A stretch of 64,000 nucleotides of DNA, taken from JBGPEQ01 sp050180895 (GTDB taxonomy: Bacteria > Pseudomonadota > Alphaproteobacteria > Dongiales > Dongiaceae). The notes below the pieces were generated by a model, which made no database searches, had not been told where the DNA came from, and worked only from the letters and a program-made list of their open reading frames with translations. The translations under genes and the position numbers were made by a program. Where the stretch lies: positions 558,001-622,000 of the forward strand of contig JBFXDS010000001.1 in assembly GCA_050180895.1 (NCBI GenBank). The letters are read 5' to 3'. This document shows, one piece after another, positions 50,151-58,859 of the stretch (positions within the stretch are counted from its first letter, which is position 1; every line of letters starts with the position of its first letter).

Positions 50151-52069
50151 CCGCCGTCATCTTCCTCGGTCCGTCCGGATTCCCGCTCGCGCAACGCCTC
50201 GCCGCCGCCTTGCCCGGCGCCGTCCTGCACGGCTTCGCGCCGCGCGTCGCCGAGGCGGCCGTGCGCTTCGAGGATGTCGGCGCGCATCTGCGCCGGCTCT
50301 TCGCCGACGGCGAGCCGATCGTCGCGCTCTGCGCCAGCGGCATCGTCATCCGCAGCCTGGCGCCGCTGCTCGCCGACAAGCGCGCCGAGCCGCCGGTCGT
50401 CGCCGTCGCCGAGGACGGCAGCGTCGCCGTGCCGCTGCTCGGCGGCCATCGCGGCGCCAACGATCTCGCGCGGGAGATCGCACGCATCGCTGGCGGCAAC
50501 GCCGCGATCACCACCGCCGGCGATGTCCGCCTCGGCCTCGCCCTCGACGACCCGCCCCCCGGCTGGCGCATCGCCAACCCGGCCGCGGTCAAGCCGGTCA
50601 CGGCCGCCTTGCTGGCCGGCGACCGGATCGATCTCGTAATCGAGACGGCCGCGCCGGACTGCGTGTGGCTCGGCGCGGTGACACAGGTCGGCTTGCATGG
50701 CCATCCCCCGTCCTTCGACAAGCTCAGGATGAGGGACAACCTTGGTGGCACGACGAAAAGTCCTCATCCTGAGCCTGTCGAAGGACGCACATCGTCGATC
50801 CCGGCCCTTCCTACGACCGCTCGCATCCTGGTCGCCGACCGCGCCGCGAGCTGCGACGACAACACCCTTATCCTCCACCCTGCCACCCTCGCCGTCGGCG
50901 TCGGCTGCGAGCGCGGCGCGTCGGCCGACGAGCTGCGCGCGCTTGTGATGCAATGCCTGGACTCGGCGAATCTGTCGTCGCTTTCCGTCGCCGGCGTCTT
51001 TTCCATCGCCCTCAAGGCGGCGGAGCCGGCGATCCACGAGGTCGCTGCCACGCTCGCCGCGCCCGCGCGTTTCTTCGCCGCCGCCGATCTCCTCGTCGAG
51101 ACGCCGCGCTTGACCGAGCGCTCGGACATCGTCTTCCGCGAGACCGGCTGCTGGGGCGTGGCCGAAGGCGCCGCGCTCGCCGCCGCCGGGCCCGATGCGG
51201 ACCTCGTCGTGCCGAAGCAGCGTTCGGCCCGCGCCACCTGCGCCGTCGCGCGCAGCCCGCGCCTCATCGACGCAGCGTCGCGCGGTCGCCCGCGCGGCCG
51301 GCTCGCCATCGTCGGCATGGGCCCCGGTGACGCCGGCGGCCGCACGGCAGCGGCCGAGGCCGCCATCCGCGCCGCGACCGATCTCGTCGGGTACCGCCTC
51401 TATCTCGATCTGCTGGGGCAGCTCACCGACGGCAGGGCCCGCCATGACTTCGAGCTCGGCGCCGAGGAGACGCGCGTGCGCGCCGCCCTCTCGCTCGCGG
51501 CGGAGGGCCGCAGCGTCGCCCTGGTCTCCTCCGGCGACGCCGGCATCTACGCCATGGCCAGCTTGGTCTTCGAGCTGATCGAGCGCGGCGGCAACGCCGA
51601 CTGGGCGCGCGTCGAGATCCTCGGCGTTCCTGGCGTCTCCGCCATGCAGGCTGCGGCCGCCCGTCTCGGCGCGCCGCTCGGCCATGATTTCTGCGCTGTC
51701 TCGCTCTCAGACCTGTTGACGCCCTGGACGATGATCGCGCAGCGGCTGCAGGCCGCTGCGGCCGGCGACTTCGTCGTCGCCCTCTACAACCCGGTGTCGC
51801 AGCGCCGGCGCACCCAGCTCGCCGCCGCGCGCGACATTCTGCTGGCCGCGCGTCCCGCTGAGACGCCGGTCGCTATCGCCCGCAACCTCGGTCGCCCCGG
51901 CGAGGCCCTGCGCATCACCACCCTGGCCGCGCTGGATCCGGACAATGTCGACATGCTCTCCATCGTCATCGTCGGCAGCAGCGCCACCCGCGCCGTCGCC
52001 CGCCCCGAGGGCGGCGCTTGGCTCTACACGCCGCGCGGCTATGCGCGCAAGCTGGAGGCGGCGCCATGA
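50147..52069 (+). CDS. cobJ: CbiG-CobJ fusion: cobalt-precorrin-5A hydrolase and precorrin-3B C17-methyltransferase
   Basis: A 640-residue fusion. Residues about 1-120 are the CbiG N-terminal domain (VALCASGIVIRSLAPLLADK; LLGGHRGANDLAREIA), followed by a middle region and the CobE/CbiG C-terminal domain (LAVGVGCERGASADELRAL; VAGVFSIALKAAEPAI). Residues about 385-640 are the CobJ methyltransferase (LAIVGMGPGDAG; LVSSGDAGIYAMASLVFE; VVALYNPVSQRR). CbiG opens the lactone to extrude the C-20 unit in the oxygen-independent route; CobJ contracts the ring. A family A repeat is translated in frame at about residues 188-214 (PSFDKLRMR, HPEPVEGR), in the middle of the CbiG part. No frameshift is seen. 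Confidence 0.92.
   Translation: MTAVIFLGPSGFPLAQRLAAALPGAVLHGFAPRVAEAAVRFEDVGAHLRRLFADGEPIVALCASGIVIRSLAPLLADKRAEPPVVAVAEDGSVAVPLLGGHRGANDLAREIARIAGGNAAITTAGDVRLGLALDDPPPGWRIANPAAVKPVTAALLAGDRIDLVIETAAPDCVWLGAVTQVGLHGHPPSFDKLRMRDNLGGTTKSPHPEPVEGRTSSIPALPTTARILVADRAASCDDNTLILHPATLAVGVGCERGASADELRALVMQCLDSANLSSLSVAGVFSIALKAAEPAIHEVAATLAAPARFFAAADLLVETPRLTERSDIVFRETGCWGVAEGAALAAAGPDADLVVPKQRSARATCAVARSPRLIDAASRGRPRGRLAIVGMGPGDAGGRTAAAEAAIRAATDLVGYRLYLDLLGQLTDGRARHDFELGAEETRVRAALSLAAEGRSVALVSSGDAGIYAMASLVFELIERGGNADWARVEILGVPGVSAMQAAAARLGAPLGHDFCAVSLSDLLTPWTMIAQRLQAAAAGDFVVALYNPVSQRRRTQLAAARDILLAARPAETPVAIARNLGRPGEALRITTLAALDPDNVDMLSIVIVGSSATRAVARPEGGAWLYTPRGYARKLEAAP
50709..50787. repeat. Palindromic repeat, family A copy 3 (inside cbiG-cobJ)
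   Basis: The 26-base arms CGTCCTTCGACAAGCTCAGG... and ...GAGCCTGTCGAAGGACG are reverse complements with one mismatch. The element is read through in frame and encodes about 27 residues in the CbiG middle region, between GAVTQVGLHG and RILVADRAAS. Confidence 0.92.
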
Positions 52070-52836
52070 CCGTTCATTTCATCGGCGCCGGTCCGGGCGA
52101 TCCCGATCTGATCACCGTGCGCGGGCGCGATCTGATCGCGCGCTGCCCGGTGGTGCTCTATGCCGGCTCGCTGGTGCCGCGCGCGGTCATCGCTTATGCG
52201 CCGCGGGATGCCAAGGTCGTCGATACCGCGCCGCTCGCGCTCGACGAGATCATCGCCCACATCGAATCGGCGCACGAGGCCGGGCAGGATGTCGCCCGCG
52301 TCCATTCCGGCGACCCTTCGCTCTACGGCGCCATCGCCGAGCAGATGCGTCGCCTCGATGCGCTCGGCATCCCCTACGACGTGACGCCGGGCGTCCCCGC
52401 CTATGCCGCCGCCGCCGCCGTCCTCAAGGCCGAGCTGACGCTGCCGGAGATCAGCCAGACCGTCATCCTCACGCGCACCGACGGCAAGGCGTCGCCCATG
52501 CCGGCGCGCGAGGATCTGCGGATCCTTGGCGCTGCCGGAGCCACGCTCGTGCTCCACCTCTCCGTCCGCAACATCCGCCGCGTCGTCGCCGAGCTCACGC
52601 CGCTCTACGGCGCGGATTGCCCGGCCGTCGTCGCCGTGCGCGTCGGCTGGCCTGATCAACAGATCATCCGCGCCACCCTTGCCGGCATCGCCGCTGCCGT
52701 GCGTGCCGCGAAGGTGACGCGCACGGCGCTCATCCTGGTCGGCCGCGTCTTCGAGTCCACCGATTTCAGTGACAGCCGCCTCTACGCCGACGACCACCGT
52801 CATATCCTGCGGCCGGGCCGCAAGGCCGCCCGATAG
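52066..52836 (+). CDS. cobM: Precorrin-4 C11-methyltransferase
   Basis: A 256-residue SAM-dependent methyltransferase acting at C-11. The opening VHFIGAGPGDPDLITVRGRD with YAGSLVPRAVIAYAP is specific to CobM/CbiF; ARVHSGDPSLYGAIAEQMRR, VTPGVPAYAAAAAVLKAELT and ILTRTDGKASPMP follow. It overlaps cobJ by ATGA and is the last gene of this run; about 120 bases separate it from an unrelated binding-protein gene. Confidence 0.94.
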   Translation: MTVHFIGAGPGDPDLITVRGRDLIARCPVVLYAGSLVPRAVIAYAPRDAKVVDTAPLALDEIIAHIESAHEAGQDVARVHSGDPSLYGAIAEQMRRLDALGIPYDVTPGVPAYAAAAAVLKAELTLPEISQTVILTRTDGKASPMPAREDLRILGAAGATLVLHLSVRNIRRVVAELTPLYGADCPAVVAVRVGWPDQQIIRATLAGIAAAVRAAKVTRTALILVGRVFESTDFSDSRLYADDHRHILRPGRKAAR

Positions 52837-52960
52837 CTTCGCCGCAAGCCGGGCTCGACGTCGCGGCGTTTCGCTTCTCGGCGGCGCATCGACGGCGCGG
52901 AGAATCCCCGGTAGTCTTGAGGCGTCAATGCAGAGAAACCAACACCGTCGGGAGGAACTC

Positions 52961-54070
52961 ATGAACACGCGGGAGCCGGTCGTTCGGCGTCTGATCGAGC
53001 AGTACCCGTCGCGCCGCGCATTCCATCGCGTGCTTGCCTCCGCCGGCCTGGCCTTGGCGGTCGTGCCCGTGATGGCGCGGGCGCCGCGCGCGGCCGACAA
53101 GCTCGTCTACTTCACCTGGAGCGGCTACGACGTTCCGGAGTTCATGCCCGGTTACGCCGACGCGCATGGCGGACCTCCGGACATGCCGCTGTTCAGCGAC
53201 GAGCAGGAGGCGCTGACCAAGATCCGCGGTGGCTTCCAGGTCGACGTCTCCCATCCCTGCAACAACCGCATTCCGATCTGGCGCGACGCCGGTGCCATTG
53301 AGCCGATCGATACCGGGCGGCTCGCCCATTGGAACGAGCTGTTCGAGACCTTGCGCACGCTCAAGGGCACGGTGACGGAGGACGGCCAGCATTGGTACGT
53401 GCCGGTCGATTGGGGGCTGACCGCGCTGCTCTACCGCACGGACCTGGTCGAGGGTCCGGTCGATTCCTGGGAGCTGCTGTGGGACCCGCGCTACGAGGGC
53501 AAGCTGTCGATTGGCACCGGCATGGCCGACACCGGCCTCATCGTCGCGACCCTGCTGAAGATTGCCGATCCCAACCACATGAGCGCCGGCGATCTAGCGC
53601 GCATCAAGGCCAAGCTGCTGGAGCAGAAGCCGCTGCTGCGTTTCTATTGGGACGACCAGACGTCGATGGAGCAGGCCCTCGCCTCCGGCGAGATCGTCGC
53701 CTCCTCGGCCTGGAACGGCTCCGCCGCCACCTTGCAGGACCAGGGGGTGCCGGTCGCGTTCGTGGCGCCGAAGCAGGGCGCGCTCTCCTATTGCTGCGGC
53801 CTCGTGCTGGTCAAGGGCGGCAGCCGGCGCGACGAGGCCTACGACCTCATCAACGCCATGACCGATCCGGCCGCCGGCAAATGGTTGATCGAGACCTACG
53901 GCTACGGCCACGCCAATCAGGAGGCCTTCGATCTGGTGCCCGAGGAGACCTTGATGAAGCGCGGCCTGCCGCGCGATCCGCAGGCGATGCTGTCTGCCGG
54001 CATCTACGCGACCGTCAGCAATCACCTGCCGGAGCTGAGCCGGATCCTCGACGAGGTGAGGGCGTCATAA
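52961..54070 (+). CDS. Spermidine/putrescine-type ABC substrate-binding protein (orphan)
   Basis: A 369-residue periplasmic protein. The export signal has RRAFHRVLASAGLALAVVPV before the cleavage region ARAPRAA. The mature start LVYFTWSGYDVPEFMPGY is the PotD/PotF-type opening, and VPVDWGLTALLYRTDLV and GALSYCCGLVLVKGG follow. It would bind a polyamine-like or other small cation. The ATG at 52961 has GGAGG five bases upstream; an in-frame ATG at 52928 lacks one. No permease or ATPase gene is adjacent, so it must work with a distant transporter or as a receptor. Confidence 0.82.
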   Translation: MNTREPVVRRLIEQYPSRRAFHRVLASAGLALAVVPVMARAPRAADKLVYFTWSGYDVPEFMPGYADAHGGPPDMPLFSDEQEALTKIRGGFQVDVSHPCNNRIPIWRDAGAIEPIDTGRLAHWNELFETLRTLKGTVTEDGQHWYVPVDWGLTALLYRTDLVEGPVDSWELLWDPRYEGKLSIGTGMADTGLIVATLLKIADPNHMSAGDLARIKAKLLEQKPLLRFYWDDQTSMEQALASGEIVASSAWNGSAATLQDQGVPVAFVAPKQGALSYCCGLVLVKGGSRRDEAYDLINAMTDPAAGKWLIETYGYGHANQEAFDLVPEETLMKRGLPRDPQAMLSAGIYATVSNHLPELSRILDEVRAS

Positions 54071-54151
54071 CCTGCGCTGAGCGCGCTTCGTCTGAGCGCT
54101 CTGCCGCCGCGCCGGGGCATGCTATGCTGCGCGCCGCACGAAGGAGGAACT

Positions 54152-54847
54152 ATGAATCGAACGGCGTGTCTCTTCGCCGCCGCCGTGGTGCTGATCTGCC
54201 TGGCGGACGGTGTTGCCGTCGCCGCCTGCCGCGACAGTCCCGAGCCCGGCGTCGATTGGTCGAACTGCGACAAGACCAAGGTCATGCTCCGCGGCGACGA
54301 TCTGCGCAACGCGAACCTGACGAGCGCCGACGTCAGCCGCGCCGACCTCGCCGGCGCCGACCTCAGCGGCGCCACCTTGGTCGATGCGACGCTGACGCGT
54401 ACGCGCCTTTCCGGCGCCAAGCTGGTCGGCGCCGATCTCAGCAAGGCCATGTTCGACCGCGCCAATCTCGCGGCGGCCGATCTCTCCGGCGCTGTGATGG
54501 TCAAGACCGAGTTTCAGCGCGCCAATCTTGCCGAAACCAACCTGAGCGGTGGCAACCTCGAGAAAGCCGAGTTCGGTCGCGCCACGCTGACCGCCGCCAA
54601 CCTTGCCGGCGCCAATCTGACTGGCGCCTATCTCTCGCGTGCCGACCTGCGCAATGCTGTCCTCACCGACGCCGATCTCAGCGAGGCGGATTTCGGTCGC
54701 GCCGATCTACGCGGCGCCGATCTGTCGCAGGCCCGGAATCTCCTGCAGGCGCAGATCGACGAATCCTGCGGCGACGATGCGACCCGATTGCCCGCCGGGT
54801 TGGCGCCGCCGGCGTCCTGGCCTTGCGCCACCGCCGAGGAGGAGTAG
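54152..54847 (+). CDS. Secreted pentapeptide-repeat protein
   Basis: A 231-residue protein with a Sec signal peptide (cleavage after about VAVAA, residue 25). Roughly residues 45-205 are about 30 tandem A(D/N)Lxx repeats such as ADLAGADLSGATL and ANLAGANLTGAYL, which fold into a right-handed quadrilateral beta-helix. Two cysteine pairs flank the repeats (ACRDS, SNCDK, ESCGD, WPCA), suggesting disulfide caps in the periplasm. The ribosome site AAGGAGG is strong. The role is unknown; most periplasmic members have no assigned function. Confidence 0.85.
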   Translation: MNRTACLFAAAVVLICLADGVAVAACRDSPEPGVDWSNCDKTKVMLRGDDLRNANLTSADVSRADLAGADLSGATLVDATLTRTRLSGAKLVGADLSKAMFDRANLAAADLSGAVMVKTEFQRANLAETNLSGGNLEKAEFGRATLTAANLAGANLTGAYLSRADLRNAVLTDADLSEADFGRADLRGADLSQARNLLQAQIDESCGDDATRLPAGLAPPASWPCATAEEE

Positions 54848-54878
54848 GGCGGGGAGATTTGGAGCGCGGTGGTTTGCG

Positions 54879-55913
54879 CTACGCGTAACCCAGCCGCGTA
54901 AGCCCTGGCCGGCAGGCAGCGGTGAGGCGGGCGCGCTGCTCGGGCGCCAGGGTCTCCCAGCTGGAGGGCGGGCGCTGCGGGATGCGGGCGGCCTGCTCCA
55001 GCCACCGCTCGTCGGCAAAGCCGGGACCGAGGAATTCCATGAAGCGGCCGAGCTCCGTGCGCGGCTGCTCCAGCACCTCCTCGTAGCGCAGACTCATCAC
55101 CCGGCCGGCCGGCTGCGCCTCCAGGTAGCGCAGGCCGGCGGTCACCATGTCGCTCCAGAAGCCACCCAGCTCCTCCAGCGAGATGCCCTGCTCCAGCCAG
55201 CCTTCGAGCCGGAAGACACGGAAGGTCAGCGATTCGATCGGGCCGTAGAGCGGGTTCGACCCGTAGACGAACGGCCGCCGGTAGGGGTTTATGCCGAGAC
55301 GCCGCACGAACCGCGAAAAGCGGGCGATGAGGCGGAAGTAGTCGTGATGCTGCATCGAGCGCGCCGTGTCCCGGCCGTCGCGGTAGATATGCACGAAGCG
55401 GGCGTCCGGGAACATGTCGCCGAGGATCGACACGAACATCAGCGACGCGCCGGAGCGCTCGACCGCCATCTCGCGGCCGAGCCGCCGGCACAGCCAGTCG
55501 AACAGGAATCGGTACTGCGCGGCGATCGGCGCCGGGCCCCGCGCCCGGATCACCGGCTCCAGCTCGGCGTAGACCGCCTCGTAGTCGTCGGTCAGATGCG
55601 GCAGCGTGATGCACAGGAGCGGCGGCAGGTTCCCCGGCTGGAAGCGTGCGTTCGGGCCGAAGCGGTAGAGCAGCCGGTCCACCCGGTAACCCTTGGCGAA
55701 CATGCGGCTCACCGTCGGCGACAGTACGCTGAGGATGTCCCAGAACTGCTCGCCGTCGAGCGCCCGGCTGGTGAACGACTTGTTCGAGAGCGAGACGAAG
55801 AATTCCGACAGGCTCAGCAGCTTGGGATGCAGGCGGACGATGTCGGTCATCATCGTCGAGCCGCAGCGGCCGGTGCTCACAATGAAGATCGGCGGCGTCA
55901 TGGGGCGCACCAT
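54879..55913 (-). CDS. Sulfotransferase family protein
   Basis: A 344-residue cytoplasmic protein. The PAPS 5'-phosphosulfate loop is STGRCGSTMMTDIVRLHP (about 13-30), and the 3'-phosphate region is FVHIYRDGRDTARSM (about 172-186). The C-terminal part MSLRYEEVLEQPRTELGRF matches sulfotransferase_3-type proteins. The acceptor is unknown. It is convergent with the pentapeptide gene and lies upstream of cobK on the same strand with a 74-base gap after cobK's far end, but has no functional tie to cobalamin synthesis. Confidence 0.82.
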   Translation of the reverse strand: MVRPMTPPIFIVSTGRCGSTMMTDIVRLHPKLLSLSEFFVSLSNKSFTSRALDGEQFWDILSVLSPTVSRMFAKGYRVDRLLYRFGPNARFQPGNLPPLLCITLPHLTDDYEAVYAELEPVIRARGPAPIAAQYRFLFDWLCRRLGREMAVERSGASLMFVSILGDMFPDARFVHIYRDGRDTARSMQHHDYFRLIARFSRFVRRLGINPYRRPFVYGSNPLYGPIESLTFRVFRLEGWLEQGISLEELGGFWSDMVTAGLRYLEAQPAGRVMSLRYEEVLEQPRTELGRFMEFLGPGFADERWLEQAARIPQRPPSSWETLAPEQRARLTAACRPGLTRLGYA

Positions 55914-56036
55914 CGTTCCTATGCCTGAAAGAAGTCACACGACTGCCTGCGGGAGGCGCCCGGATGCATAGGTCCGGCGCCGAAACAATGGATCGGCCGC
56001 GCCCAAGGTTGCAAGGGGCGTGTGCGTGGCCGCTGG

Positions 56037-56804
56037 TCAGCCCTTGTTCAGCCAAGCCAGCACGTCGTCGGCGGTCGCGAACACGGCACTCGCCGGCAGG
56101 TCGAACGGCGGGATCGGGCGCCGGACCAGAATCACCGGCAGGCCGAGCGCGCGCGCGGCCGCGATCTTGCCGTAGGTCGCGTCGCCGCCGCTGTTCTTGG
56201 CGATCACCATGTCGATGCGGTGCTGCTGCAGCAGCTTGCGCTCGTCCTCTGCGGTGAACGGTCCGCGCCCGGTCACGACTTGGTAGTGCAGAAGGGGCAG
56301 CGGCTCGATCGGCTGCTCGATCAGGCGCACGAGAAACCACATGCGCTCCATGCCGGCGAAGGCCTGCAGCTCCTTGGTGCCGACCGTGAGGAAGGCCCGT
56401 CGGCCATAGTCGAGGGCCGTGCGGGCTGCTTCCGCCACCGAATCGACGAGCACCCAGCGATCGCCCGGCTGGCGCGGCCAGGGCGGGCGCTCGAGCCGGA
56501 CCAGCGGGACCCCCGTGGATCGACTGGCCACTACCGCGTGCCGGCTGATCTGTTCGGCGTAGGGGTGGGTGGCGTCGATGACGACGTCGATATGCTCCTC
56601 GCGCACGAAGCGGATCAGCCCCTCGATGCCGCCGAAGCCGCCCGAGCGTGTGCCGCCCGGCACCGCCGTAGGCTCGCGCGTCCGGCCGGCGAGCGAGGTG
56701 ATGACCTTCAGGTCTGGCCGACGCTCCAGCGCTCGCGCCAGTTGCGCCGCCTCGGTCGTGCCGCCGAGGATCATGATGCGCCGTTCGGACGCGCCCTCTG
56801 CCAT
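56037..56804 (-). CDS. cobK: Precorrin-6A reductase (CobK/CbiJ family)
   Basis: A 255-residue NAD(P)H-dependent reductase acting on precorrin-6A. The Rossmann start IMILGGTTEAAQLARALER, the DATHPYAEQISRHAVVASR motif and the late KNSGGDATYGKIAAARALG are diagnostic. The ATG at 56804 follows AGGGTG. It lies downstream of cbiD on the same strand (54-base gap), so the two are probably one transcript. Confidence 0.94.
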   Translation of the reverse strand: MAEGASERRIMILGGTTEAAQLARALERRPDLKVITSLAGRTREPTAVPGGTRSGGFGGIEGLIRFVREEHIDVVIDATHPYAEQISRHAVVASRSTGVPLVRLERPPWPRQPGDRWVLVDSVAEAARTALDYGRRAFLTVGTKELQAFAGMERMWFLVRLIEQPIEPLPLLHYQVVTGRGPFTAEDERKLLQQHRIDMVIAKNSGGDATYGKIAAARALGLPVILVRRPIPPFDLPASAVFATADDVLAWLNKG

Positions 56805-56858
56805 GGTCACCCTAGGTGCAGATTCCAATCGCCCTATCCGGCGCGACCGGATCAGGGC

Positions 56859-57953
56859 CTAAGCATTGCCAAATGGCGCGCGTCCTGCCAAGGCGCCTTC
56901 GCGATCGAAAACGGCGACCTCCACCTCGATTCGATCCTCGGCCAGCCTCCGTGCGACCGCCTGGGCTTGGGCGGCGATGCGGTCGGCGAGCGGCAGGCCC
57001 GCCGCTCGCGCCGCCGCCAGGACCTCGTTCGCCGTGGTTGCCCGGCGGGCGGTGGTCACCTGGTCGGCGGAAGCCCCCAGCGCCGCCAGCGTCTCCGCCA
57101 GCAGCGCGGCATCGATCCGGCTGCGGCCCGAATGGAGGTCGCCATGGCCGGCGGCAAGCTTGGCGATCTTGGCGAAACCGCCGGCGATCGTCACCCGCTT
57201 CACCGGATGCCGGCGCAGGTACTTCAGCATGCCGCCGGCGAAATCGCCCATGTCGATCACGGCGATGTCCGGCAGGTCGTAGACGCGGCGAACGCCGGCT
57301 TCCGAGGTCGAGCCGGTGCAGGCCGCGACATGCTCCAGTCCGTTCGCCCGCGCCACGTCGATGCCGCGATGGATCGAGGCGATCCAGGCCGAGCAGGAAT
57401 AGGGATGAACCACGCCGGTGGTGCCGAGGATCGACAGGCCGCCGACGATCCCCAGCCGGGGGTTCCAGGTCTGCCGCGCCATCTCGCCGCCGCGGGGCAC
57501 GGCGATGGTGATCTCCACGTCGCCGGCGGCGCCGTGCGCCGCGGCAAGGTCGCGCACGATGACCGTCATCATCTGCCGTGGTGCCGGATTGATCGCCGGC
57601 TCCCCGACGCCCAGGGGAAGGCCCGGCTTGGTCACCGTTCCGACTCCCTCGCCGGCGCGGAAGACGATGCCGCTGCCGCCGGCGCCCGGTCGCACCTCCG
57701 CCAGGATCAGCGCGCCGTGGGTGACGTCCGGATCGTCGCCCGCGTCCTTGACGATGCCGGCGATGGCGATCTCCGGCCGCAGCTCGGTGCGGGCCAGGGG
57801 AAAGCGCGGCCGCTCGCCCTTCGGCAGCGTGATCTCGACGGGATCGGGAAATCGTCCCGTCAGCAGCGCCTCGTAGGCGGCCTTGGTTGCCGCCGTCGCA
57901 CAGGCGCCCGTGCTCCAGCCTCGACGCAGCGGCCCCGCGGGTTTCTGGCTCAT
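56859..57953 (-). CDS. cbiD: Cobalt-precorrin-5B C1-methyltransferase
   Basis: A 364-residue enzyme that methylates C-1 of cobalt-precorrin-5B in the oxygen-independent route. LRRGWSTGACATAATKAAYE is the CbiD opening, with TLPKGERPRFPL, NPAPRQMM, GIVGGLSILGTTGVVHPYS and GGFAKIAKLAAGHGDLHSGR. Its oxygen-dependent counterpart CobF is not seen here. The ATG at 57953 is divergent from cobA, 69 bases apart, with room for a shared promoter region. Confidence 0.94.
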   Translation of the reverse strand: MSQKPAGPLRRGWSTGACATAATKAAYEALLTGRFPDPVEITLPKGERPRFPLARTELRPEIAIAGIVKDAGDDPDVTHGALILAEVRPGAGGSGIVFRAGEGVGTVTKPGLPLGVGEPAINPAPRQMMTVIVRDLAAAHGAAGDVEITIAVPRGGEMARQTWNPRLGIVGGLSILGTTGVVHPYSCSAWIASIHRGIDVARANGLEHVAACTGSTSEAGVRRVYDLPDIAVIDMGDFAGGMLKYLRRHPVKRVTIAGGFAKIAKLAAGHGDLHSGRSRIDAALLAETLAALGASADQVTTARRATTANEVLAAARAAGLPLADRIAAQAQAVARRLAEDRIEVEVAVFDREGALAGRAPFGNA

Positions 57954-58022
57954 GGCGCGATTGTAGCGGGCGGAGTCTCGAAATGGCTAGCTGCACCGGC
58001 GCACATTTCGGACAATGGCCGC

Positions 58023-58859
58023 ATGGTCGATCCGCCCTTCGCGCTGCCGCGCTTCGAGCCCGGCTGGGTCTGGTTGGCCGGCGCCGGCCCCGGCGATCCC
58101 GGCCTCCTGACCCTGCTGGCGCTGCACGGCCTGCGCCAGGCCGAGGTCGTCGTCTACGACGCGCTGGTCGGTGCCGACATCCTCGGTCTCGTGCCGCCGG
58201 GCACGACGCTGGAGTTCGCCGGCAAGCGCGGGGGCAAGCCCTCGGCCAGGCAGCCGGACATCTCGCACCGCCTGATCCAGTTGGCGCGTGAGGGCCGCCG
58301 CGTCCTCCGCCTCAAGGGTGGCGATCCCTTCGTCTTCGGCCGCGGCGGCGAGGAGGCCCTGGCCCTGGTTGCTGCCGGCATCCCGTTCCGTGTCGTCCCC
58401 GGCATCAGCGCCGGTATCGGCGGCCTCGCCTATGCCGGCATTCCCATCACCCATCGCGACGTGAACGCCGCCGTCACCTTCGTCACCGGCCACGATGCCG
58501 CCGGCGCGGTGCCGGACTCCGTCGATTGGGAGGCGGTGGCGAAGGGCTCGCCGGTCATCGTCGTCTACATGGCGCTGAAGCACGTCGCCGTGATCGCCGA
58601 GCGGCTGGTCGCCGCCGGCCGCCGGCCGGACGAGCCCGTCGCCGTCGTCAGCCGCGCGACCCTGCCGCAGCAGCGGGTGCTGGACACCACGCTCGCCGCG
58701 GCCGCCGCCGACGTAGTGGCCAGCGGCATCGAGCCGCCCGCCCTGGTCGTCATCGGCCGGGCGGTGGCGCTACGCGCCGGCCTCGACTGGCTCGGCGCGA
58801 TCGACGGCCGGGCGCTCGATCCCTATCCGCTCGAGCGCGCGCAAAGCGAGGCCGGCTGA
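58023..58859 (+). CDS. cobA: Uroporphyrinogen-III C-methyltransferase
   Basis: A 278-residue SUMT that makes precorrin-2 from uroporphyrinogen III, the entry step to corrins and siroheme. It opens VWLAGAGPGDPGLLTLLALH and has VVVYDALVGADIL, EFAGKRGGKPSARQPDI, LKGGDPFVFGRGGEEALAL and GIPITHRDVNAAVTFVTGHD. It is the single-domain form, without CysG dehydrogenase/chelatase parts. Its stop overlaps the cobB start by one base (TGATG). Confidence 0.94.
   Translation: MVDPPFALPRFEPGWVWLAGAGPGDPGLLTLLALHGLRQAEVVVYDALVGADILGLVPPGTTLEFAGKRGGKPSARQPDISHRLIQLAREGRRVLRLKGGDPFVFGRGGEEALALVAAGIPFRVVPGISAGIGGLAYAGIPITHRDVNAAVTFVTGHDAAGAVPDSVDWEAVAKGSPVIVVYMALKHVAVIAERLVAAGRRPDEPVAVVSRATLPQQRVLDTTLAAAAADVVASGIEPPALVVIGRAVALRAGLDWLGAIDGRALDPYPLERAQSEAG

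Noticed and set aside
56022..58022. cobA extended upstream by 667 codons
   Set aside because: The extension is antisense to cobK and cbiD, with their complement composition. The SUMT domain starts right after the ATG at 58023.
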